This document shows, one piece after another, positions 1 to 12,900 of a stretch of 64,000 bases of DNA. A model generated the notes under the pieces. That model was not told the DNA's origin, did not search any database, and worked only from the letters and a program-made list of their open reading frames with translations. Numbering within the stretch: the stretch's first letter is position 1; every line of letters starts with the position of its first letter. This DNA is from Volvox africanus. Taxonomy: Eukaryota; Chlorophyta; Chlorophyceae; Chlamydomonadales; Volvocaceae. The translations under genes and the position numbers were made by a program. The DNA lies in assembly GCA_030268105.1 (NCBI GenBank), contig BSDZ01000089.1, positions 2,666,001-2,730,000 of the forward strand, in the 5' to 3' direction.

Positions 1-212
1 TTGGGTTGGGTCACCTTGTGGGCTACGCGATCGTGGCCGCGTCCAATGGGGTGTGTCCGGAAGGAGCAAGCGGCAGGCCAAGGGGTAAGGAGAGGTGTTT
101 TAAGTGTGTTTGTACAAGTGGTCGGAGGCAGATGCAAGATGCGGCAGTTGATTAGTCAGTACTGGGGACGGCGGGTGGTCGCCAACTTCGCTCTAGTTAT
201 GGCTGCTGGCCT

Positions 213-240
213 GTCCTAAACCCTAAAACCCTAAGCCCTA
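213..240. repeat. Short telomere-like CCCTAAA array
   Basis: About four degenerate units (CCTAAA, CCCTAAAA, CCCTAAG, CCCTAAG) lie head to tail. They resemble the CCCTAAA/CCCTAAAA telomere repeats of plants and green algae. Coding sequence lies to the right and probably also to the left, so this is an interstitial fragment and not a chromosome end. Confidence 0.5.
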
Positions 241-382
241 AGTTAAAGTCCAAGTACTGGTACTGTAGCGCTGTCATACGATTGATTGGGACAGTGGTGG
301 CTGCTAATTGGGACACTGCTAACTTAGTGATGCGTATACGTCCCCTGGCCAATGCCCAACCGCATGTTGTCGCTTCGTCCAG

Positions 383-3300
383 GCGTGGCTTCACCCGGAC
401 TGGCAGGCGCAGATTCTGGCGAACCCCATGGATCATTGGGACGACTCCGAGTACCCCTGTCCGTACAGATTCTCGGCCAATCGGAAACACGACTTTGGCA
501 GGTGAGCAGGAGGTCAGTAGTGTGGCCGAGGTGCACGTGGCTGGTGCATGTAGCATGATGATGGCCGAGCTTGACCTCACCTGATCTTGTGCTCCATCCC
601 CGTTCGATCATCTGTGCAGTATTACGTGCTTCCCAGTGCGGAGAGGGCCAGTGTATTTTGCGCCGCGCACGGGGTGGGTGTAGCTGGACTTGAGAGAAGG
701 GTACGTCGATGTGGGCGGGATGTGAGTGTGTGTGCAGAAGGTATAAGAGGTTGCGGGTGATTTATCCACCATCCCCACCCCTTCGGTTGCCCCTCGTCCC
801 TGTAGGTACGCGGCTGATTGTTCTCTACCCGAGAAGCTGTTGGAGCACCTGGACCAACTCGACCTGCAGGACGAGCGTCTGCGGACACAACTGCAGGAAG
901 GTGTGGTCTATGTGTGCCTGGGGCCCAAAGGCCACTTTACCTCATAACAAATATCCGCGATGCAATATCAGTTGCACACAAACCCCCGCGACTCCTTGTC
1001 CTTGAAAGCACACTGTGCACTGACGATTGGTAGATGGCGGCTGTAACCCTGCAGAGCCGGAGAACTGCGGCAAGATGTTTCTGACGTCGGCGCGATTGGG
1101 TTGCATGATGTCCGCGGCAAACGACCCGCGGCGGAACCTGAGGGCCATGTGCGAGGCAGAGGCACACTTCCGCGAGGGTAAGCGGCTAAGTCGTGGAGCT
1201 GTGGTGTATGTGCGTATGTCCGTATCGTACGTATAGTTTTTGCATATGCGTACTTATGGGAGTCTCAGGGAGGGCCTCATCGCACCTCATTCTTGATCGG
1301 CAACTCAGGTACCACATCAAGACTCGGTTTGTTCGTTTTTATAGTGTGGGTGCTGCTTTCCGGACTCACTCCGATCTCTCAAGCTAACCCGCCCCGCCTT
1401 CACCAATCCCCCTTGGTCCCTTGCTTCTCCGCCTCTTCATCCATGTCCAGGTGGGCCCAACGCCGTGGTTATGACGGCGGTGATCTCAGGCATTTTGCCG
1501 GTGCTGGTCATGGTGGCAACCTCCCACATAGCAGGAGGGCAGCACGTCATGTGAGCTGGGGGTGCATTTGTCCATGTTTCGGTAGGACCTGGAGGGTCTT
1601 GGTATCTTTCCCGCTAGCATTTGCGGCAGTGGGGCCGGTGGGCCATCGAGATGGCGTAGTCAGGATGCCGTTGCAACGAACACCTCACAGGATCACGCAT
1701 CTGGGAACTGCGAGACAGCGTGGGCCTGCTTAACATGGGAGGAGCCAACGGGCCTTCGAGTCCACCGGGGGTGATTGTGCGTTATGATTATGGCCGTGTG
1801 GCGCCATCAGCAAATGTTTCTTGCAAGAGGTAAGGCGTGGCCGGTGCTCTATGTTTCGTTCCCACCACCTGCCCCTTCCTCGCTGCATCCTCTTTAATGC
1901 CTCATGTCGAGCACAGGTACAGCTACGGCCCCGCATATTGGAACCTACACGAGGAGGAGCAGTCCGTCTGCAGAGATTTGGAGACCGTGTGGAATGAACT
2001 GCGGAAAGCACGTGCGTGGAAGGCGCGACGACAGCAGTGGCGGGATCTTAAATGCAGGCTTGCAGCCCTAACGCATCGGTGGGAAGAGACACGGGTCGAG
2101 CTGCAGGCGGAGCGGGAGCTACGTCTGGCAGCGGAGGAGGTGGCAGCGAATGAACGGCAACGTCGTATGGAGATTGAGGAGGAGCTGCGGGCATTGCGTG
2201 CGGCGCTGCAAGCCAACTGGCAGCCGGTGGGACCAGAGCCACAGGTGCGCACGTCGCCAGGTACATACGTTAACAAGGCCCAAATACACTATTATCCGAG
2301 ATGGTGTACATCTTACCAGCGTGCTGCCGTGACATTTGTGCATTGCAATCCCCCGGCTTTCACCCGTGTACCCATATACAAGGCTACTGAGTAATATGTA
2401 TGTATTGTGAACGACAATTGAAATCACTGCAGCAGTGTGGACACGAAGGGCGAAAGCCTCAGCCAACGCCGCTCTGTGCGAATGTACCACCTCCATGCAC
2501 ATCGCTGGGCGACTTGGAGTCACAAGAAACTTTTATCATGACTGATGTGGCAGAACCAGCCGTGGGAGGGGCGATGAGATCTGAGGCCGACGGCGGAACC
2601 GAGAGTCCAGAGGTGGTGCTCCATGGCAGTGGTGAATGCCGTGGGAAAATGCTGTTGGGCTCACCGCTCGGTAAGCGGGCTCGAGCGGACACCAGAAACA
2701 CCATCGTGGACTTTGAGGACTCGGGTACGTCCGCCACTGGCGGTTTATTCAGGGTTCAGAGGCAGTGGGGCGCACGCCAGTCCTCGGGAGTATTGTCGGG
2801 TTCACCGGGATTAATTGGGAAAAGGAAGGCAGTGGGGTCGCACGACTCAGAGGCTTCGAGGGGATTAAGGACACGATTAAGTGCGATGAAGGTGAAACCA
2901 ACGATCAAAAAGAACCCAGGCGTAATATGCGGTGGCGGGTTAATCTTATGTCCATTACGCATGCGAGTGCGTCCGAAATGTGGGTCGTTGATGGATTGGC
3001 GGATGGAGGGGGGGCCTTCTTTCAAGTGCGGTGGTAGAAGCATAACGAACCATTCTACCAAGCAATAAAGTTGAACTGCAGAGTATTATGGGTCCAGGAA
3101 GGGGTCCATTGCGTCACAATTTCTCATAACGGACAGTTAGGACGGGCGCAACACTAGGACGTTCTCCCCGTAAGGGGCACAGACACCGGAAAATAAAGGC
3201 CCGGTCCAGTTCATAGAAGGTTTATTCCATTTCGGGCGGTCCCAGCCAGGCGCGACGGTAGTAAGGACACTACAAAAGCGCCAGATGTTAAATGCAGTCA

Positions 3301-4215
3301 AAAACGGTAATCATTCAACGCATTTGGCTCTCATTTGCATCTTGCGCTGGGCCGAAGCAGTCCACGCAAAAATTCCCGCTGACACGCAGTCCTATATTTC
3401 CAAATCTTAGGTATGTCCCCCAAAACCGGTGGTGTCACCATCCCGGTTAATGACGGCGGCCTGAGCGGTGTCGATAGCAGCGGTGGTGCCAGGCGCGCCT
3501 TAGCTGCTTGCAAGGCATGCGGGCCATCGGTTACTTCCACGACCACAATTGTGGTGTTGGCTGATGCCGTTGATGAGGCACCCACGAGTGCGCGCCGGTA
3601 CTCACGACTGAGCTTGCGGCGCGAGGGCAAAGCAATGCTTGGCGAGCAGGGTGGCGCGCTTGATGCGACGAATGCATACATTTGCGGCGCCGCGGCACCG
3701 GCACGAGTGATGCGGTCTTCGCAGCAGCAGCTGATGCTGGACGTCGGCGGGAGCGCCCCCGGCATCGGTGCTGCCCCAGCAGGGCAAAACCCTCGATATG
3801 GCGCTGGCAGTGCGGCTGACGGTACTCCTGGCATTTGTATTGGTTCAAGCACTTACCATGGAGCTAGAGCTTCCCCAGGTATCCTGGATCGATTGGTTGT
3901 TGCCGCGGCGCAGCCATTGCCGCCCTCTCCAAGGTCATGCCAACAGGGGGAGAAACAGCCACCACCGCCACCGCCACTGCAGAGGTCGCCGCCATTATAA
4001 CAGAATCCCTAACAAGATGAGGGACTGAAGGAAGAGAAAGAATCTACACAGATCAGGTATCGATGGAAGGAGCCGCTGCAGATGCAAAAATCGTTTGGGT
4101 CCTCCAGCAATCGCAGCTGGCGACGTTTGCCTCTCGAGGGCCGGCTCCAGTGTTCGATCTGGTCAGCAACGATGATGAGATTGACTTGATCCAAGCTGGT
4201 CACGTCGGGACTTGA
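383..4215 (+). CDS. Unrecognised multi-exon gene: hydrophobic helix plus coiled coil (5' end not placed)
   Basis: Several exons with good splice borders read on this strand. Exons 383-501, 806-900, 1034-1177 and 1451-1550 join in phase. They encode a Trp/Asp-rich stretch (AWLHPDWQAQ...), a leucine-rich stretch (LPEKLLEHLDQLDL), a Cys-containing stretch and one hydrophobic segment (AVVMTAVISGILPVLVMVA) that looks like a membrane helix. A long charged coiled coil follows at about 1919-2247 (RVELQAERELRLAAEEVAA), then low-complexity exons near 2435-2724 and 3413-3878. The last exon is 4057-4215 and ends DLIQAGHVGT before TGA. The link between 1550 and 1919 could not be settled, because two frames are open around 1660-1830. 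The order suggests a membrane-anchored protein with a coiled-coil tail. I do not recognise the family. The 5' exons probably lie at or before base 1. Confidence 0.5.
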
Positions 4216-5602
4216 ATGAGATGTGGAAACAAAATATTGGTTTGGACGGGGTTTAGGTACGCTTGGCTGGCTTTGATTAATCCTTAAAAATCATACATAT
4301 ATTTTGCTCCTATCTTCTATGCTGCGCGACCATAATGCAAACCCCGACCCTGACCACGCATCTCCATATGCATATTCGTTGGTCGTCATACCTAGGGCGA
4401 AGCGCATACTAATGCACAAATTTAGGTCTATGCGTACGAGAGAGTAAGAAGACTTCGCCCTTCACTCGATATCCACATCATGTTTAGCCGAAAACCCAGA
4501 GTACACTAATCCGGAGCGCGACCCCACTTCGTCATGATGTATGCCATAGAAATGACTTAGTGGTGAATGGTAACTAGCTAGCGGGACATATTGATGCATC
4601 ATAATCGTAATGAGGATGACCCAACGTCATTCACATGGCCCATGTGTGTGCGTCGCACTCACATACCCCTCAAAGCGCCAACACGGACTTACCAATTCGC
4701 TGGTGACAAAAGTCAGTTCATTGTTTCGTTGATTCTATTGAAGGCGTAAATTTGAGGGCGTAAAAAAACCCTCAAGTAATACCACAACTGATTTGGCTGT
4801 TCTGTGTCCTTCTCAGGGCTTTGTTGACGTGTTGATTGCAACTTCCAACCTCTGCCATGTGCACGGCCGCTTGGGTCACTATTGCATGGGGAATCTAAAT
4901 CGATGTATATTGAATTAATAGATGTATAGTATAGTATAAATTGTTCGTGAACACCGGCTAAGTACGTGCCAGTAGCAACTGTAAGACGTGCGGTGTCAGG
5001 TTAAAGCATCATGACTAGGCGGTAAGCGCGTCACAGCTTAGTTGTTACTCTAAACATTGGGTAATACTTAAGAGGATCAATCAAATGAGAATATGCTAAG
5101 TGGAAAGCCGAAGGCGAAGGCACTAACGAGGGAGTTACTGAAGCGTCAACGCGCCATCAAACCGGTTGGCTTGATGCAGTAAAAGCTGGGCAAACAAATG
5201 GCTGTAGTAAAATTGCTTCATGGAGTATATACCCCGCCAATCCTCGTCCGTCGGTTTACCAAATCAATTAACCGTTCCAATGTCGTCCAAGGCCGCCTCC
5301 TGCTACAGCTTTAGAACGTACACAACAACGTCCGAGCCCCCTGCCTTGTGCATAATGTCGGCAAAACCAATTGCGGACCTAAACACCCTCACCTGCCGTT
5401 GGTGCCTTTGTGCTTCGTCTGCCAAGCGAAGCAGATGGATTATTTTGCGAGGTGCTTGGTACCTTAGGTAACACACTGTTATGTTAGCTTCACGACTTAG
5501 TGATTGTAGTATCCACCGATACATTCGGAATATAAAAAACTTTGCAGGCCCTTGAGTGCTGCTCGCCTCTACCAGGGTCCAAACCGTTTTCACTTGCGAT
5601 TC
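4216..5602. other. Intergenic, convergent 3' ends
   Basis: This AT-richer spacer lies between the end of the coiled-coil gene on the plus strand and the end of the biotin ligase gene on the minus strand. Only short open frames are present, with no supported splice structure. It probably holds both 3' untranslated regions. I see no RNA gene or repeat in it. Confidence 0.5.
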
Positions 5603-8600
5603 TTACTGCAACTTCCGCCGGATGAGTCCCTGCATCATGTCCAGGCTGTTTCCGTCGGGAGTGAGCTCATACCATGAGCCACCCGCATCCTCCGCCAGTA
5701 GGAAGCCGGACGAGGACAAACCACGAATGGTCACACGCGTGACGCGCCTACTAGCATTTGTAGCACCAACAACGGATGTTGTCGTATCCAATTCGTCGAC
5801 ATCCAAAACCTGCATAAGAATAATGCCGCGGATGCCGCGGAAGGGATAGGAGACGTGGTCATGGGCAATACAATAAGGCTATTCCTTGCTTCCCTCTTTC
5901 CTGCTTCTCCATCATCCATAGAGCAGCGAGCTTCTCGTCAATCCGAACTCCACTTTGAGTGTTTTACGGCGCATCGCTTCATTCAATATGGCGTTGTGCT
6001 GTTATAATGCTCGCTTCAGTTGAGCCCCGCCATTCCTGCTTCGTATGCGCCATTTAAGCAGCAGCTTCGTGTGACGAGCTCAAACCGGGCCAATCCGCGG
6101 AGCTTACACCGAAAGAAATTCCTGCCCATTGTAGCCACCCAGTCCAGTATCCACCCCACGTGACATACGAGGCTGGCGCCGTGTGGCCGGGCAGATGGAC
6201 ACAGTTGTTCATCGACCCAATGCCAAACTGACAGAGGTCTGGTTTGCCATGCATGCCGAGAAGCCGGGGCCCAGTAAGGGCAGTCTATTCCATAGGTATA
6301 GGGTACGTATACATGACGTCCATGGTAAAACCTAGTATGCTACTACTCAAAACGCTCAATGTGTTGCTATAACCTAAGGCAATTTTCATTAAATGTAAAT
6401 GTTTTGTGGATCCCAGTGGAAGATCACGCACATGGGGTCCAAACGAACGGCCAGGAGCCCCCTCCTCTCCCAGCAACTAGTGTCCTGGCTTGCCCTGACC
6501 TTCCCTCGTTGCCCACACCAATGCCGTCTCACCTGGCCGCTGTGTAGCCAAGTAGCAAGGTACTCGGGCTCCAGGGGGGCAAAGCCATGCTGCTCAAACG
6601 TCTGGAGTCAATGGTGTCGGTGAAAGGGAACTGGGTTGCAGGAGCGCGGCAGACTGTGGCAGCAACGTGGCAAGGGTCTAGCAAGGTTCATATAGACACC
6701 ACTTGCAAAGCCAGGCGCCTGCGCACACTCAAGAGGATGCAGCTTGCAAACGGCAGCCCTTTGGAAGCCCATCACGGCGCCGAATGACCGAAACCTCATC
6801 CTACCCTAGTCGCCAGTCGACGCACATGCACTTTTCCCTTCCATTTCCAGCCCTCCTCCTTTGCAGCCCTGTTCCTTTTCACCCTCCGCTCTCAACGGTT
6901 TTGCCTCCTTTCGCCTCCAATTGTGCAGGCATGCAGGGGAGGCTATGCCATTTCGAAGTTTCCCACCCCCTTAATACACGCTAGGCTTCGACCGGAGTAC
7001 TAATATTGTTATTGTTACATCATTTTGCCTCCCTTTGAATTAAGCGATTCATTACGCTATGGAATGCTCTCTGCAAGCCCTCCCTGCATCCCCAACGCAA
7101 TGCTCACATCGTATACTTCTTCCAATGAGGCCAGGATGCTCGTCAATACGGATTCCCGTGAAATATAAGTCTGGGGCTCGTTTGCCTCTCGACGAACGAA
7201 GCCATTGCCATCGGTTTCACCCGCACATTTTGTCCGCTCAGAAGCTGCCTGTTCGAGTAGCTCGTCTAGACAGGTGGTTGGAGTCCGGTTATTGACATTG
7301 AGCCCAATGCCAGCGATCACGTTGAACCTGGGCAGCAGTGGCGGCAGCAAGCGGAAGAAACAAGGACCCCATGACTTAACGTGACCTCAATTAATACCAC
7401 GTTGCTACCCCAAAAGCAAGGAACCTTCCTCGCATATTGGCTGTAGTCTCCACGTTGTTACCTATTAAATATACTAAAATTGCGAAAATCGATGGACAAC
7501 TATACATCTATCCCCCCTTGCCCACGCACCATCCTCCCTGCCAGGTTGTGTGTATAAGTGCACCCGCTACCTTGAGCCCAGCCGCGTAAATATCATTAGG
7601 CCATTTTATACGAAGATCCAGCGCCGGCAGTCCTGATTCCTGCCAAAGGTTGGCAAGTGGGAATCTGATTACCAAAACGCTTGGTGGTTGAAAAGGGGAC
7701 ACTGAAGTGGTGTCCAGTTATGTAATATATAATAGTTGTACATTTTGCTATACTGCGATTGGGGTGGGAAGTTCAGGGGTGGCAGACCAAATCACAAAAC
7801 ATTAACGCGGCCTACAATTGGAGATCTTACCGGAAAATATAACGTTCCACCCTTGTAATCTGTTTGATGTGTCACAATCTTCACCTAGACTCTGAACCAT
7901 GCAAAACCTATGTAAGCCTCTTTAGCCAGGTTCAGTTATGGAAGGCCCACCCACGGTTTGCAGGGTGTTTGCCTGCCCGCAACTATCTGCACAAGGAGGG
8001 ATTTAGCTTGGGGCTGTACTTGGTGGAAACAGTTCATCTTACCCAGACTCCGGTGGTATCATGATACTGATTAGGATGTCTAATTCTGACGTTAACTTTC
8101 TTAAGAGCATAATACAAAAACGCTATATTACAATGGGGGCTTAGGGGTCAAAACCGCTCCATCAAGCATATGCATAGAGCGCGACGGGTAAGGATTACCT
8201 TACCGAAGCAATGAAGTTTCTCCTTGACGTAGCCCAACCTCGTGTTTACACAAAAAATGCTAATCCCCAGTCATATTCTGCATCCCCATTTCACCTGCAG
8301 GGCTTTCCGCACACCCCTTGTAACCGCCAGGCACACTAGGTAATTTATGAAGGGCGCCTGTACAGGGCTAGCCACCCGCAGTCGCCGCACAGCCGAAAAC
8401 ATAAGGCAGCCGACTGGCGATGTCCACTGGTTACCGCCGCGGCCTGGAAGAAATGGGATGTTGGATAAAGTTATTGATAGGAATCGAACCCAGGAAATAC
8501 CTGCTTGCGCGATAGCGTCTGGTAAAGAGCGCAGATCGTAATGTTGGGAGGAATCCAGTCCATGGAAAGGGGGACCCAGGCCTCTCGATACGCCGGATAA

Positions 8601-9381
8601 TTGATGGCCACATGGCTGCTGCAAACTCCGATGTGAAGGGAATGGGCTAAGGTTAAGTTTCAGTTTTCAGAAAACGGAAATGTCATAGCCCTCGACATTT
8701 CCAAAACCCGGCCAGTGCACCAATCAAGCGTTGTGCCTAGGCTTGCGAGAGGGTAAAGTCAGAAGGCGCTTTAGACGCCGCCAGTCCATCCATAAGCCTA
8801 ATCGTTTGATTTAGAATCGAGCCCCCCTTTCCCCCTCCTGAACCAGGTAACGACCTTTGCCGCTCGTCTGGCAGTCCGCCACCACCACCGCGCCGTCCCC
8901 CAGTATTGATCCCAGGGTCCGCAGGAGCTCCTGTGTTGATCCCAGCGTTGCTGCCGCCAACAGCACCCTTCCCATTGTTCGGGTGCCCCCTCTCGACACC
9001 AACTGGGCCAGGTGCTGGCAGCAGCGGGCGGCGTCAAGCGTAGGTGCGTCACATGGTGGCGCATCAGCTAGGCCCAGGTGTAGGATGGGTGTGGTGCTGC
9101 CGAGGCTAGCAGCAACGGCAACCTGCGGTCAACCGTAGGCCGGTTCACCGTGGGGGTACTAGCTGCATCATGCATGCTGCACAGCCGTGATGAGAAAGCA
9201 TTTTGAAGCGGCGGTTCTGATTGTTGGCTGTTTATTGGTTTACCGAATCTCAAGAATACAGGACTCTCTACTCAGCAAGCCCCTTTCCTACCTCTTTCGC
9301 TGCTTCCTGTACTTTGGCTGCATCATCCGTCGTTCGGCAGAACGCAAATATGTGCAATTTGTCGTCTTCTGCCCTGGCCAT
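5603..9381 (-). CDS. HCS1: Biotin--protein ligase (holocarboxylase synthetase, plant HCS1 type)
   Basis: This enzyme makes biotinyl-AMP and transfers biotin to a lysine of carboxylases. Seven exons in transcript order (9381-9292, 9122-8855, 8443-8295, 7639-7530, 7327-7108, 6601-6533, 5809-5603) have GT-AG borders and join without a phase error into 370 codons, close to plant HCS1. Visible motifs are the substrate-loop GKGRGGNQW (about 118-126), KWPNDIY (about 181-187), GLKVAG with the likely catalytic lysine (about 192), and GIGLNVNN (about 212-219). Then come WLHSGQ and a C-terminal domain with GLSSSGFLL and DGNSLDMMQGLIRRKLQ. The start is the ATG of MARAEDDKLHIF, which opens a 30-codon exon. 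I see no clear transit peptide, so a cytosolic product is possible. The gene is divergent from CTP synthase. Confidence 0.93.
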
Positions 9382-9911
9382 GACCGACGAAGGTGGCGAT
9401 GCTTGTGTTGCTGTCCCCCGTGGTAGAAAGGAACCACCGACGGCACGCGAAGACGAAGATAATACAGGGTGTAAGGCCGATCCGCAAGCTTCGTTCGCTC
9501 TTGTGGTTGGGGCAAAAGGTATGAGTTGATGCCTCGGTACATACAAAGATGTCCACAATAGTGAACCCCAACTCGGAGGCAAATGTGGTTGATATCGCAG
9601 CGGGCTCAAGTTTAATGTCGGCATGTTATTTGGATAAGGAACTTGCTACGCAGAACATCTCGGTTTTGTTTAAGACGTTCCTAGTGGCCTTAGCTTAAGT
9701 GAGACACAAACCTAAGAATGAAAGTGAATGAACATAACTCTAAGTAACTACTTTTGATATGATGCTGAGCCTTGTTGCTGCAGCTCAAGGCGTCCGTACA
9801 ATTGCGCGGGAGACATATCTTAAGTTTGCCTTACTCAAGGTACTGAACGTTCAATATATTAATCGCCGATTTAGCTGTTAAGTGTGGAACTTTTTTTCTC
9901 GCAGTGTAAAC
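9382..9911. promoter_or_regulatory. Divergent spacer between biotin ligase and CTP synthase
   Basis: About 530 bp separate the two start codons, which point away from each other. The spacer must hold both promoters and both 5' untranslated regions, and may act as a shared bidirectional promoter. A pyrimidine tract ending in CGCAG lies 11 bp before the CTP synthase ATG, so an intron in its 5' leader is possible. No TATA-like element can be assigned with confidence. Confidence 0.45.
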
Positions 9912-12900
9912 ATGCAAGCAACAAAGTATGTTTTGGTTACGGGTGGCGTCGTTAGCGGTCTCGGCAAAGGCGTGACAGCGAGCAGCATAGGTGTGCTGCT
10001 GAAGAATTGCGGATACCGCGTTACGTCAATAAAAATTGGTGCGTGTATAAGCATTATGTGTTCAAACTACAAATCACAATCGAAAGGGCTTACCCAAGCC
10101 CACACACCCCGTAGATCCCTACCTTAATGTTGACGCCGGTACCATGTCTCCATTTGAGCATGGCGAAGTGTTTGTGTTAGACGACGGCGGCGAGGTGTGT
10201 CCTGGCGGCCCTGACATCTTTTCGAGTCTGCCAGACTGACGCACTTGTACGTCTTGTTGCGTCCAGGCTGATCTGGATTTGGGAAATTATGAACGCTTTC
10301 TCGACATTACCCTGACCCGGGACAGCAACATCACCACAGGGAAGATTTACCAGGTCCGACACCTCGTCCTTGCAAGTCGCTAATGGCCTCACCTCTGTTG
10401 AATGTCTGAAGGTTGCACAGAATTTTTATATCTCTAGTTTTGATATTTCGGCATAATAAAAGGTTGTTTACACATCCGGCTACTGCCACCTCGGACCCCC
10501 ATATCCTTCGCCCCATGAAGGCTGTCATTGAGAGGGAACGGCGTGGAGACTACCTTGGCAAAACGGTGCAGGTATGCATGTCCTTGCGCATTATCCCTCC
10601 ACGATATTTTGGGCAACCAGGCACCAAACGCAAGGCTGGCCCGACTGTCGAGTATGCTATACGGTGTTAGGATGATGTGAGGACGCGATGGTTAACTTTA
10701 CCGCTTCCCTGGGATAACAAATCTTGTTCCACAGGTTGTTCCCCACGTCACGGATGCAATCCAGGACTGGATCCAACGGGTGGCAGCGCAGCCCGTTGAC
10801 GGGAAGGCTGGCGTACCGCATGTATGCGTTATTGAGTTGGGTGGCACTGTGGGTGATATTGAGTCTGCACCCTTCGTAGAGGCGCTGCGCCAGTTTTGTA
10901 TCCGAGTGGGCGATAACATCTGCAACGTGCACGTTTCGCTGGTGCCAGTTATCGGTAAGAGGCGCTGCCATATTCATGTGCGAAACATCTGGAGAGGGCA
11001 GGGTCTTGCAATTGCGATTGATATGTATGTGACTGATTTGGCCGGGCTCTGCGATTTTCAGGGTGGGGCGACTGGATGAGGAATACTTCCAAGCGTGCCG
11101 ATGTTGCACTTCTGGACGACGAGTTGTCTCTTTTACCAAGGGAAAGAAGATGCAGTGATTGTGATGAGGGTATTTAAAAGTGATTATGGAGTAATGACTG
11201 ACTAATTTAAGAGAATGATTTTTGCGTCTTGCCCTCAGGTGTGGTGGGCGAACAGAAGACGAAGCCAACGCAGCATAGCGTGCAGGTGCGCCTTTTATCT
11301 GTTGTGAGGCCAGCCCATGTGTGGCCCGCGAAATCATGTGCCGCATGAGGGCAAAGACCCGGTGCCATGGCTGTGGGGCTCCTCCTTGAATTTCAAGGCG
11401 TACAGATTTGGCTTCCTGGTCGTTGCCAGTACTAGATGGGAGTATCAGTCTTCCCAAGTCCGCCCGCCCTTTCACAGCGCTCCCTTTTATCACGTTATAG
11501 ATAGGGCAGGTGTATGGGCGCTAAGCTCTTGGATATTGGATTGGCGCTTAGTCAACTGTATGTCTTCTCATGCTATGACCCTGTTTGTAAACATGACGCC
11601 TAAAACAGCTGACTGGGCGCCTTGTGCCCTTTAGGTGCTGAGGTCATTGGGCATTACGCCGACCTTCTTGGCTTGCCGCAGCTCATACCCCCTGGAGGAC
11701 AGCGTCCGGTCGAAACTTGTGGGTACAGACTGGTAATGACATACATCAGAAAAAGGGGAAGATGGGGTGGATGGGGGTCCTGGAGGAAGATGGGGGTCCT
11801 AGGGCATGGAGGAGGATTGCTTGGACATGGAGCTCGTCAAAATGGGCCAGGGGCTTCGTGTTGGTGAATAGGGGTATGCCATTGCACTTTGTTGGCGCGG
11901 AATGAAAGGCCGAGGAAAGGGAGGCTTGACAAGGCAAGCACATTTGGGGTCCACCTTTCCTCAAAAGCGTCTAGTTGTTCATGGCCCTGGATCCCACCTC
12001 GCATAGCGCCTTCACCCTAACATCGGCACCTTCTTTCCTTCCTTTCCTTCAGTTGTATACGCATATTCCTCTCACTCATGCTTGGCAGGCCCTGTTCTGC
12101 AACGTGCCCACTGCCAACGTGCTGTCGCTGCACGACGTGTCCAACATCTGGCGGGTGCCACTCATAATGCAGGAGCAGGTTTGACCACATCTTGTTATGG
12201 AAAAGGGAGATTATAATTTGGTGGGCAATGTTTTTCCTGTATGTATGCAGGGTTGGGAACGGCCCGTTAGAAAATGGATATGAAATGGTTTGAAATAGTT
12301 CTAACCACGAACCATTGGTTCGGTTGCGGGGCTCCCTAGGGGCAGGTTGAACGTGGTCCATTTCGGATGGACAATCCCGTGGCCAGTCTATTAGCCCCAG
12401 GTGACAGGTGGGTTCCACCACCACGAGTATTCTGAGCAACGGCCTTGCCTACCCTTGGCTACCATGTGTCTGACAGGGCGCCCATCGACTTCTGTGTGCC
12501 AAGTTGGGTCTTACAGAGGCGGATAAACTTGACCTGACCTCCTGGAAGGTTAACCTGGCGGATCGATGGGACTCTTTGACAGACCCCATTAAGATAACCC
12601 TTATTGGTGGGTAGCTGCCTGCCCGACGGTGAGGTGCGAGTATCTATGCAGTCCAAACTCATGAATGAAGGAGTCCCACGAAGCAGCATAGAAAGGGGGG
12701 TGGGCGTGTTGGAGGCGTGCTGGTGTCTGATTATTGGACTGGCGCCTTGAGTATCGGTATGGGGACGTGGACTCATACCACATGAAGCTACCACGCCCGC
12801 CCGGAATCGTATGTTGTCGCACCGCGGCCCCTGTTTCACCGCAGCATTTGTGGGTTCATGTGACCGGGTCCGTTACATTAGACCGTACGACTTAATTAAT

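Noticed and set aside
8440..8540. A GGTTCGATTCC word on the minus strand that resembles a tRNA B box
   Set aside because: No A box, acceptor stem or anticodon arm can be formed around it, and it lies at an intron/exon border of the biotin ligase gene.
11622..11867. Open frame reading [19 protein letters not shown]
   Set aside because: The true CTP synthase frame over the same bases reads [17 protein letters not shown] and is in phase with its neighbours; the other frame is a shadow.
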